A stretch of 6,102 nt of DNA from Actinomycetes bacterium (GTDB taxonomy: Bacteria > Actinomycetota > Acidimicrobiia > Acidimicrobiales > RAAP-2): NCBI GenBank assembly GCA_021806055.1, contig JAJZYE010000068.1, positions 1 through 6,102 of the forward strand. The letters are read 5' to 3'. The position numbers and the translations under genes are program-made. The notes under the pieces are model-generated. The model was not told the origin of the DNA. It did no database searches and saw only the letters and a list, made by a program, of their open reading frames with translations. This document shows, piece by piece, positions 1 through 6,102 of this stretch; within the stretch, counting starts at the first letter, position 1; each line of letters opens with the position of its first letter.

Positions 1-1
1 G

Positions 2-748
2 GGGACCGGCCGGCTGATCGCGTGCGACGTGTGCGGGGAGCTCGCGCGCTGCGCCGTGTGCGCGCAGGCGGAGCAGGACCTGGACGGCGGGCTGGCCTGC
101 CGCGAACGCCACGAGCCACGGGCGCGTTACTGCCGCCACTGTGGCTCGACGCGTCTGCGCGTGCGTCGGGCGGGCGTGGCAACGCTCGCGCGTGACGTGG
201 CGGCCCAACTGGGCCAGCCGGTGAGCGAGGTGAGCGCGACCAGCGACGCGAGCGCACCGCTCGCGCGGGTCGTGGTCGGCACGACGGCGGTACTGCGGCG
301 GGTCCGGCGCTGCGCGCTCGTGATCGTCGCCGACGTCGACCAGTACCTGCTCGCAATGCGGGCCTCGGCGCGCCGTGACGTGGTGTACGCAGTGGGCGGC
401 GCGGGGCGACTCGTCGGATCGCGTCGTGAGGGCCGGGGGTGGGTGCTGATCCAGACGCGTCGGGGCAACGACCCGGTGCTGGACGCCCTGACGCGCGCCG
501 ACTTCGACGCCCTGGTCGACGAGGAGCGGGCCACGGCACGGCTGCTCGGACTGGCCCCCTACGGTGCCGTGGCCGAGGTGACCGGCGAGGGCGCGGCGCA
601 GTTCGTGGCGGGTCTCGCGGGCACGCCCTGGCGGGTCAGTCCCACCCCGGAGGGCTTCGTCGTGCGTGGCACCGACCCCGAGCAGTTGGGCCGCGCCCTG
701 CGAGTGCTGGCGCGTCCCACCGGGCGCGTGCGCGTGGCACTGCGGTAG
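2..748 (+). CDS. priA: PriA-like primosomal protein N', C-terminal part (5' end outside window)
   Basis: The reading frame is open from the window edge, so this is the last 248 residues of a longer protein. PriA recognises stalled forks and restarts replication; its C-terminal half carries a zinc-binding insert, helicase motifs and a C-terminal domain. Seen here, in partial numbering: Cys pairs at 8/11 and 17/20, a lone Cys33 followed by His37, then a pair at 44/47 running into CGSTRL, spaced nearly as in the eight-Cys PriA insert. One expected Cys is replaced by Arg36. The segment around 129-137 (YAVGGAGRL) stands where helicase motif VI normally reads QVAGRAGR, so the key arginine is a glycine. 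Loss of helicase function is a known trait of actinobacterial PriA. The position just before def and fmt is the usual one. I am confident of the family; helicase loss is inferred because motifs I-V lie outside the window. Confidence 0.85.
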   Translation, partial: GTGRLIACDVCGELARCAVCAQAEQDLDGGLACRERHEPRARYCRHCGSTRLRVRRAGVATLARDVAAQLGQPVSEVSATSDASAPLARVVVGTTAVLRRVRRCALVIVADVDQYLLAMRASARRDVVYAVGGAGRLVGSRREGRGWVLIQTRRGNDPVLDALTRADFDALVDEERATARLLGLAPYGAVAEVTGEGAAQFVAGLAGTPWRVSPTPEGFVVRGTDPEQLGRALRVLARPTGRVRVALR

Positions 749-754
749 TCCCGG

Positions 755-766
755 TAGCGTGGCGAC
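755..766 (+). promoter_or_regulatory. Candidate leaderless promoter of def-fmt (-10 TAGCGT)
   Basis: TAGCGT at 755-760 fits the TAnnnT -10 pattern of actinobacterial housekeeping promoters. It is followed by six bases and then the GTG start of def at 767, so transcription would begin at or next to the start codon. No Shine-Dalgarno sequence is visible before this GTG. I see no convincing -35 at 16-18 bases upstream. The same geometry recurs before rpe, which strengthens the call. Confidence 0.55.
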
Positions 767-1300
767 GTGAGTGTGTTACCGATTCGGGTCTACGGCGACC
801 CGGTGCTGAATCAGGCGACGACGGACATCGACACGATCGACGGTCGCGTGGCGGCACTGGCTGATTCGATGATCGCCACCATGTACGACGCGCCGGGGGT
901 GGGACTGGCGGCCAACCAGATCGGCGTCCAGAAGAGGCTCTTCGTCTACGACAAGGGCGACGGCCCAGTGGTGGTGGTCAACGCGCGCATCGTGGAGAGC
1001 GACGGTGAATGGACCTACGAGGAGGGCTGCCTCTCGGTACCGGGTCTGAGCTGGGAGATCACGCGTGCCAACGCGGTCCACCTGGTGGGGTACGACCTGG
1101 ACGGTAACGAGATCAGCGTGGAGGCCGACGAGTTCGAGGGCCGGATCTTCCAACACGAGATCGATCACCTCGATGGGGTGTTGCTGGTCGAGCGCCTGGA
1201 CGAGGACCAGCGGCGGGCGGCGCGCAAGCTCTTGCGTCGGCGTCGCGTGGAGGTGGGCGCGCACGACCCGGACGGCCTGGGCCGTTTGCTCGAGTCCTAG
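767..1300 (+). CDS. def: Peptide deformylase
   Basis: This cytosolic metal hydrolase removes the N-formyl group from the initiator methionine of new proteins. All three family motifs are present in the 177-residue product: GVGLAANQ at 44-51, EGCLS at 86-90 and HEIDHLDG at 130-137. The metal ligands are therefore Cys88, His130 and His134, and the catalytic glutamate is Glu131. Length is normal; the basic C-terminal tail (about 148-177) follows the catalytic core. GTG at 767 is chosen because it gives the usual N-terminus (SVLPIRVYGDPVL) and sits six bases after a -10 hexamer. A second in-frame GTG at 773 would shorten the protein by only two residues. The stop codon touches the ATG of fmt, so the two enzymes that add and remove formyl groups are made from one transcript. 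Confidence 0.97.
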   Translation: MSVLPIRVYGDPVLNQATTDIDTIDGRVAALADSMIATMYDAPGVGLAANQIGVQKRLFVYDKGDGPVVVVNARIVESDGEWTYEEGCLSVPGLSWEITRANAVHLVGYDLDGNEISVEADEFEGRIFQHEIDHLDGVLLVERLDEDQRRAARKLLRRRRVEVGAHDPDGLGRLLES

Positions 1301-2173
1301 ATGCGCCTCGCGTTCCTCGGCACGCCCGAGGCGGCGGTGGTGGTGTTGAACGCGTTGCTCGACGTCGGCCACGACGTCGCGGTGGTCGTGACGCGTCCCG
1401 ACCGGCGTCGGGGCCGTGGCCCCGCGGTCACCCCGAGCCCGGTGGCGCGCGCGGCGCACGAGCGAGGTCTGGCGGTCGTGCACCGCGTGGCCGACATCCA
1501 GGGCCACGACGTGGACCGCGGTGTGGTCGTGGCCTACGGGGCGATGATCCCGGCGTCGGTCCTGGCTCGCACGCCGATGCTGAACGTGCACTTCTCGCTC
1601 CTGCCGCGCTGGCGGGGTGCGGCGCCCGTCGAGCGGGCCATCCTGGCCGGTGACGCGGTGACGGGCGTGAGCATCATGACCCTGGAGGCGACCCTCGACA
1701 CGGGCCCGGTGCACCTCGAGCGACGGGTGGCGCTGGACACCCGGACCGTGAGCGAGCTGACCGACGAGCTGGCGCACGTCGGGGCCCAGGCGCTGCTCGA
1801 CGTCCTCGCGTCGACGGACCTGCTGGGGTCGCCGGCCCCACAGGTGGGCCCGGCGACGTACGCCGAGAAGGTCACGAGCGAGACGCTGCACCTCACGCCC
1901 TCGATGTCGAGCGAGCTGCTCGCGCGCACGGTGCGCCTGGAGCGTGCGTACCTCCTCGTTGGCGGACGGCGTCTCGCGGTGCGCCGGGCGCACGTGGTGG
2001 CGGTACCGGAGGGCGCGGCGTCGATCGTGACGCGCCTGGGCGACGACGTCGTCGCGGTGGGCCAGCGCGCCGCGCTGGCCCTCGACGAGGTACGACCCGA
2101 GGGGTCACGGTCGATGTCGGGTGTCGCGTGGTGGGCGGGCGCGCGGTGGAGTGAGCCGCCACGTTGGGCGTAG
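1301..2173 (+). CDS. fmt: Methionyl-tRNA formyltransferase
   Basis: It transfers a formyl group from 10-formyl-tetrahydrofolate to Met-tRNA(fMet) for translation initiation. The 290-residue product opens with FLGTPEAAV, then has the TRPDRRRGRG loop at 31-40, VVVAYGAMIP at 75-84, and the core NVHFSLLPRWRG at 95-106 followed by LDTG at 132-135. The expected catalytic residues Asn95, His97 and Asp133 are in place. The C-terminal tRNA-binding domain is recognisable (YAEKV at 187-191, RPEGSRSMSG at 265-274). It is short, and I cannot find the usual NPxPGA segment around 211-222, so the protein is about 20 residues shorter than typical Fmt. The ATG directly follows the TAG of def with no gap and no visible Shine-Dalgarno site, suggesting re-initiation by ribosomes finishing def. 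Confidence 0.96.
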   Translation: MRLAFLGTPEAAVVVLNALLDVGHDVAVVVTRPDRRRGRGPAVTPSPVARAAHERGLAVVHRVADIQGHDVDRGVVVAYGAMIPASVLARTPMLNVHFSLLPRWRGAAPVERAILAGDAVTGVSIMTLEATLDTGPVHLERRVALDTRTVSELTDELAHVGAQALLDVLASTDLLGSPAPQVGPATYAEKVTSETLHLTPSMSSELLARTVRLERAYLLVGGRRLAVRRAHVVAVPEGAASIVTRLGDDVVAVGQRAALALDEVRPEGSRSMSGVAWWAGARWSEPPRWA

Positions 2174-2198
2174 CAGCGACGCGCCCTAGGCTGAGTGC
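2164..2198 (+). promoter_or_regulatory. Candidate leaderless promoter of the rpe-rib run
   Basis: TAGGCT at 2187-2192 matches TAnnnT and lies six bases before the GTG start of rpe at 2199. TTGGGC at 2164-2169, inside the last codons of fmt, stands 17 bases upstream of it and keeps the TTG core of a -35 box. No Shine-Dalgarno sequence precedes the GTG. The -10 to start spacing is identical to that before def, so I read this as a second leaderless transcription start that splits def-fmt from rpe-rib. Confidence 0.6.
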
Positions 2199-2888
2199 GT
2201 GACGTCGATCAGTGCCGGCCCCGCGGGGCAGTTGCGCATCGCCCCGTCGATCCTGTCGGCGGATTTTGGCTTCCTCGCCGACGCGGTGCGCGCGGTCGAC
2301 GCCGAGACGGACTGGCTGCACCTGGACGTGATGGACGGTCACTTCGTACCCAACGTGACGATCGGCCCGCCCGTCGTGCACTCCCTACGCCGCTACAGCG
2401 AACGCGTCTTCGACTGCCACCTCATGATGGCCGAGCCGGGTCGCTACCTCGAGTCCTTCGCGGCGGCCGGGGCGACCAGTTGCACGGTGCACGTCGAGGT
2501 GGGTGACACGGCCGCCCTGGTGCGCCAGGCGCGCCAGGTGGGGCTGCGCGTGGGTCTGGCCGCGAATCCCGACACCCCGTACGAGGCGGTGGCGCCCTTC
2601 CTCGGGTCGATTGATCTTCTCCTGTTGATGACGGTGTTCCCGGGTTTCGCCGGGCAGTCGTTTCTGCCCGAGGTCATGGCCAAGGTGGCGACCGCACGCG
2701 ACGAGATCGACCGGCGTCACCTCTCGGTCGACCTCGAGGTGGACGGCGGTATCGACGAGACGACGGCGCCGATCGCCACGCGCGCCGGCGCCAACGTGCT
2801 CGTGGCCGGTTCGGCAATCTTCGCCCGCGACGACGCCCGCGACGCCGCGCACCGCCTGCGCGAGGCGGCGCTGGAGGGCCTGTCGTGA
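2199..2888 (+). CDS. rpe: Ribulose-phosphate 3-epimerase
   Basis: It interconverts D-ribulose 5-phosphate and D-xylulose 5-phosphate in the pentose phosphate pathway. The 229-residue TIM-barrel protein has the full set of family motifs: PSILSADF at 16-23, HLDVMDGHFVPN at 41-52, CHLM at 73-76, TVFPGFAGQSF at 145-155, VDGGID at 181-186 and VAGSAIF at 202-208. Metal ligands expected from the family are His41, Asp43, His74 and Asp182, with Asp43 and Asp182 as the acid-base pair. The phosphate-loop motif has Phe147 where many members have Asn. The first 12 residues are a short extension before the barrel. The stop overlaps the GTG of ribD by four bases. Linkage to rib genes makes sense because RibBA consumes ribulose 5-phosphate. 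Confidence 0.96.
   Translation: MTSISAGPAGQLRIAPSILSADFGFLADAVRAVDAETDWLHLDVMDGHFVPNVTIGPPVVHSLRRYSERVFDCHLMMAEPGRYLESFAAAGATSCTVHVEVGDTAALVRQARQVGLRVGLAANPDTPYEAVAPFLGSIDLLLLMTVFPGFAGQSFLPEVMAKVATARDEIDRRHLSVDLEVDGGIDETTAPIATRAGANVLVAGSAIFARDDARDAAHRLREAALEGLS
2873..2878 (+). promoter_or_regulatory. Shine-Dalgarno site of ribD
   Basis: GGAGGG at 2873-2878, inside the end of rpe, lies six bases before the GTG at 2885. It supports the GTGA-overlapping start of ribD and makes it independent of pure re-initiation. Confidence 0.6.
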
Positions 2889-3870
2889 CCGCGGACGTGG
2901 CGGCCCTCATGGAGATGGCGATCGAAGAAGGGGAGAAGGCCCGCTACCACGCACCTCCCAATCCGTGGGTCGGGGCTCTGGTCGTGGCGCGTGACGGGCG
3001 CGTGCTGGCGCGGGGGCACACGCAGGTTCCCGGAGAGGCCCACGCCGAGATCGACGCCCTGCGTCGCGCCGGCGATCGGGCTCGCGGTGCCACCCTGGTC
3101 GTGACCCTCGAACCCTGCGCGCACCACGGTCGTACCGGACCGTGCACCGAGGCGATCATCGAGGCGGGAATCGAGCGGGTCGTCGTCGGTGTGGCTGACC
3201 CCGACGCGCGCGTCGCCGGACGCGGTCTCGCCCGCCTGCGCGAGGCGGGTCTGGAGGTGACCGTGGACGTCGCGGCGCCGGCGGTGCGTGAGCAGCTCGG
3301 CGCCTACCTGTGGCACCGCGCCACGGGGCGGCCGTACGTGGTGGCCAAGGTGGCGGCCACGCTCGACGGTGTGGTCGCGATGGCCGACGGCACGAGCCAG
3401 TGGATCACGAGTGAGCCGGCCCGACGTGACGCGCACGTTCTGCGCGCGCAGAGTCAGGCCATCGTCGTGGGTGCGGGTACCGTGCGCGTCGACAATCCAC
3501 GACTGACGGCGCGACTGGGTGACATCGTGCTCGAGCCACTGCGGGTGGTGCTCGGCCACGCGCCGGCGTCGGCCCGCGTGCGCCCGTGTCTCGAGCACCA
3601 GGGCGACCTGGGCGCCCTGCTCGACGAGCTGGGCCAGTTGGACGTTGTCCAGGTGCTGGTCGAGGGTGGGCCGCGCACCGTCAGCGCGTTCCTCGACGCG
3701 CGGCTGGTGAATCGAGTGGTGTGGTACGCGGCGCCGGCGTTCGCCGGGTCGCGCGAGACGACCGGGGCACTGGCCGACCTGACGACCACCACGCTGGCGG
3801 CCCTGCGGCGGGGTCGGGTCGTCGACGTGCGCCAAATCGGCGATGATGTACGAGTGGATGTGGAGGTCTG

Positions 3871-3871
<1 letters not shown>
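2885..3871 (+). CDS. ribD: Bifunctional pyrimidine deaminase/reductase RibD
   Basis: It carries out deamination and then side-chain reduction of the pyrimidine formed after GTP cyclohydrolase II. The N-terminal deaminase (about 1-145) has NPWVGA at 26-31, HAE at 53-55 and PCAHHGRTGPC at 77-87, giving zinc ligands His53, Cys78 and Cys87 and catalytic Glu55. The reductase (about 149-328) has KVAATLDG at 155-162, SQWIT at 171-175, GAGTVRVDNPRLTAR at 196-210 and VEGGP at 259-263. Between RLTAR and EGG there are only about 50 residues, clearly fewer than in E. coli RibD, so the total is 328 rather than about 367. From memory, Acidimicrobiia RibD proteins share this short form with a conserved GDLGALLDEL stretch (240-249). 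GTG at 2885 overlaps the rpe stop. The TGA overlaps the ribBA start by one base. Confidence 0.95.
3862..3866 (+). promoter_or_regulatory. Shine-Dalgarno site of ribBA
   Basis: GGAGG at 3862-3866, in the last codons of ribD, stands four bases before the ATG at 3871. It fixes the ribBA start inside the TGATG junction. Confidence 0.65.
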
Positions 3872-5077
<1,206 letters not shown>

Positions 5078-5094
<17 letters not shown>

Positions 5095-5623
5095 CACCGC
5101 GTTCGACGAGGACGCGGCGCGCGAGGTGCGCGCCCGTGTGGGTACCTATTTGGAGGGGGACCACGAGGGGCGTGGTCGGCGCGTGGCGCTGGCGTGCGCG
5201 CGCTTCAACGGCGGTGTGACGCTGCGGCTGGTGCAGGGGGCACTCGCGCGCCTCGACGAGGCCGGGGTGGACCGCGCCGACGTGACGCTGGCGTGGGCGC
5301 CGGGTGCGTTCGAGCTGCCGGTGCTGGCTCGGGCGTTGATCGCGTCGTCGCGACGAGTGGATGCTGTCGTGGCGCTGGGCGCGGTGATCCGCGGTGAGAC
5401 CGGCCACTACGATTTCGTGGCGGGGGAGTGCGCTCGCGGACTCCAGGAGGTGCAGCTCGCCACGGGCGTACCGGTGGTCTTCGGGGTTCTCACCACCGAG
5501 ACCGTGGACCAGGCGCTAGAGCGCTCCGCGCCCGACGAGACCAACAAGGGTGCCGAAGCGGTGACGACGGCCTTGGAGATGGCGTCGCTGCTGACGTTGA
5601 TCGGCGCCGAACGTCACTCGTGA
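5078..5623 (+). CDS. ribH: 6,7-dimethyl-8-ribityllumazine synthase
   Basis: RibH condenses the RibBA and pyrimidine-branch products into lumazine, the substrate of riboflavin synthase, and usually assembles into pentamers or 60-mer capsids. In the 181-residue product the substrate-site motifs are ARFN at 41-44, PGAFELP at 75-81, GAVIRGETGHYDFV at 101-114 with catalytic His110, VPVVFGVLTT at 131-140 and NKGAEA at 156-161. The first 34 residues are an acidic and basic extension ahead of the core, somewhat long for the family. ATG at 5078 is preferred to GTG at 5045, which would add 11 residues and lengthen the overlap with ribBA to 50 bases. The stop overlaps the next GTG by four bases. Confidence 0.96.
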
Positions 5624-5838
5624 TCGAGGGTGTCGTCGAGGAGTTCGACGCGTACCGCGGGGTGGGCGTCGTGCGCGCACGCGGAGGCGAGCGACTCTTC
5701 TTTCATTGCGTGGAGATCGCCGACGGTAGCCGCAGTATCGACGTCGGCACACCGGTGCGGGCGCGTCGTGCGGCCGGGCAACGCGGTGACGACGAGGCGC
5801 GCGTGGTCACGGCGCAGTCCGCGGACGTTGTAGTTTAG
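5620..5838 (+). CDS. Small cold-shock-domain-like protein
   Basis: This is a 72-residue protein whose first two-thirds read as a cold-shock (OB) fold. GVVEEFDAYRGVGVV at 4-18 matches strands 1-2 with a modified RNP-1, and LFFHC at 26-30 matches RNP-2. The stretch VEIADGSRSIDVGTPVRA (31-48) matches the later strands. RNP-1 in classical cold-shock proteins is KGFGFI; here both aromatic residues are valine, while the FFH of RNP-2 is kept. From memory, Acidimicrobiia encode a family of such FHC/IADGSR proteins. Nucleic-acid binding is possible but weakened on paper. The GTG overlaps the ribH stop (GTGA) and has no Shine-Dalgarno site, so its synthesis is tied to ribH. The role is unknown; an RNA-binding modulator of the rib transcript is one untested idea. 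Confidence 0.8.
   Translation: MIEGVVEEFDAYRGVGVVRARGGERLFFHCVEIADGSRSIDVGTPVRARRAAGQRGDDEARVVTAQSADVVV
5831..5836 (+). promoter_or_regulatory. Weak candidate -10 (TAGTTT) before the leader ORF and transporter gene
   Basis: TAGTTT at 5831-5836 matches TAnnnT and lies at the very end of the cold-shock-like gene, nine bases before an ATG at 5846. No -35 of TTGnnn type is visible 16-18 bases upstream. The spacing is longer than at def and rpe, so this is a tentative start for a separate transporter transcript. Confidence 0.25.
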
Positions 5839-5845
5839 GTCCTCT

Positions 5846-5932
5846 ATGGCCGTACTGGGGGGTAACAGGTTCGCGGTGTGGCGCATCACGCGTCGGCGTC
5901 CTCTCGGGCGTGGCCGAGAGGGGCGCTCGTGA
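5846..5932 (+). CDS. Possible 28-codon leader ORF ahead of the ABC transporter gene
   Basis: An ATG at 5846 opens 28 codons that end in TGA at 5930-5932, overlapping the transporter GTG at 5929 as GTGA. The peptide starts MAVLGGNRF, contains one Trp and eight Arg, mostly in the second half, and resembles nothing I know. The second half of the ORF runs through the hairpin at 5896-5926, so its translation would open that structure. It has no Shine-Dalgarno site; a leaderless start from the TAGTTT hexamer is conceivable. Third-position GC looks lower than in the neighbouring genes, so chance is a real alternative. Confidence 0.25.
   Translation: MAVLGGNRFAVWRITRRRPLGRGREGRS
5896..5926 (+). promoter_or_regulatory. 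Strong hairpin that sequesters the transporter Shine-Dalgarno site
   Basis: CCTCTCGG at 5900-5907 pairs perfectly with CCGAGAGG at 5914-5921 across a six-base loop. A T-G wobble (5899/5922), a bulged G at 5923 and GCG/CGC pairing (5896-5898 with 5924-5926) extend it to about 12 pairs. The 3' arm contains GAGAGGGG (5916-5923), which is the only Shine-Dalgarno-like site before the GTG at 5929. No T tract follows, so a classical intrinsic terminator is less likely. A weaker stem (5872-5878 with 5887-5892) precedes it. Confidence 0.6.
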
Positions 5933-6102
5933 CGTCGAGCGCGCCCTCGACCGCGCCCCTACTGGCCCTCGAGGGCGTGTCGGTACGCTTCGGGGGCCTC
6001 CAGGCCCTGCGCGACGTGTCGTTCGCCGTGTCCCCGGGCGAGATCGTGGGGCTCATCGGACCCAACGGGGCCGGCAAGACCACGGCCTTCAACGTCGCCT
6101 GC
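5929..6102 (+). CDS. ABC transporter ATP-binding protein, LivG-like, N-terminal part (3' end outside window)
   Basis: Only the first 58 residues are present; the frame is still open at the window edge. After a short low-complexity N-terminus (Ser, Thr, Ala and Pro up to residue 10) comes [20 protein letters not shown] at 11-30, the usual opening of branched-chain amino acid ATPases such as LivG. The Walker A motif GPNGAGKTT follows at 44-52, and FNV after it is also typical of LivG. The full protein would energise uptake of an amino acid or related solute at the inner face of the membrane. Substrate cannot be read from this fragment. GTG at 5929 is preferred because it has GAGAGGGG five bases upstream; a start at the next in-frame GTG would cut into the first beta strand. 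Confidence 0.88.
   Translation, partial: MTSSAPSTAPLLALEGVSVRFGGLQALRDVSFAVSPGEIVGLIGPNGAGKTTAFNVAC

Noticed and set aside
776..1993. A 405-codon - strand open frame opposite def and fmt
   Set aside because: It spans two well-identified + strand genes and shows no family resemblance; a composition artefact.
2174..2198. FMN riboswitch ahead of the rpe-rib run
   Set aside because: The gap is only 25 bases, far too short for the RFN element, and no such element fits before ribD or ribBA, which overlap their upstream genes.
5428..5619. In-frame upstream extension of the cold-shock-like protein inside ribH
   Set aside because: The extension overlaps the certain ribH frame and gives Arg/Gly-rich sequence without homology; the recognisable domain begins right after the GTG at 5620.
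5900..5921. Classical rho-independent terminator of the rib run
   Set aside because: The stem is strong but no T-rich tract follows and the transporter start lies a few bases downstream; I keep it as a regulatory hairpin, with termination as an alternative.
5839..5928. tRNA or other structured RNA gene in the gap before the transporter gene
   Set aside because: There is no cloverleaf, acceptor stem or CCA end; the GGTTCG at 5868-5873 is not followed by a matching T arm. Only the hairpins described are visible.

Overview
The window is very GC-rich (roughly 70% by eye). All genes lie on the + strand, GTG starts are common, and neighbouring genes abut or overlap by a few bases. Gene content and order (priA-def-fmt, rpe, ribD, ribBA, ribH, a small FHC/IADGSR cold-shock-like protein) point to a high-GC actinobacterium. 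The shortened RibD reductase domain and the cold-shock-like protein suggest the class Acidimicrobiia. The class is an inference from remembered family patterns, not from a search.

Layout. Positions 2-748 hold the 3' end of a PriA-like primosomal gene whose helicase motif VI looks degenerate. Positions 767-2173 hold def and fmt, which directly abut; fmt makes formyl-Met-tRNA for initiation and def removes the formyl group from new proteins. Positions 2199-5838 hold a second tightly packed run: rpe (pentose phosphate pathway), ribD, ribBA, ribH and a 72-codon cold-shock-like gene. RibBA makes both entry products from GTP and ribulose 5-phosphate, RibD processes the pyrimidine branch, and RibH joins the branches to lumazine. 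Rpe acts on the same ribulose 5-phosphate pool that the RibB half of RibBA uses. Positions 5929-6102 hold the 5' end of an ABC-transporter ATPase of LivG type, cut by the window edge.

Regulation. Two short gaps (749-766 and 2174-2198) each carry a TAnnnT -10 hexamer followed by exactly six bases and then a GTG start. This is the layout expected for leaderless transcripts of def-fmt and rpe-rib. Within the rib run, starts are coupled by GTGA or TGATG overlaps, some with good Shine-Dalgarno sites. The only sizeable gap, 5839-5928, holds a strong hairpin whose 3' arm contains the Shine-Dalgarno site of the transporter gene. A possible 28-codon leader ORF runs through it and ends in a GTGA overlap with the transporter start.

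What is missing is also informative. No riboflavin synthase gene (ribE) sits between ribD and ribBA, no rsmB lies between fmt and rpe, and I see no FMN riboswitch. I found no mobile element, CRISPR array, tRNA or rRNA. Most of the window is ordinary housekeeping sequence; the most interesting parts are the leaderless promoters, the cold-shock-like rib partner and the leader of the transporter gene.
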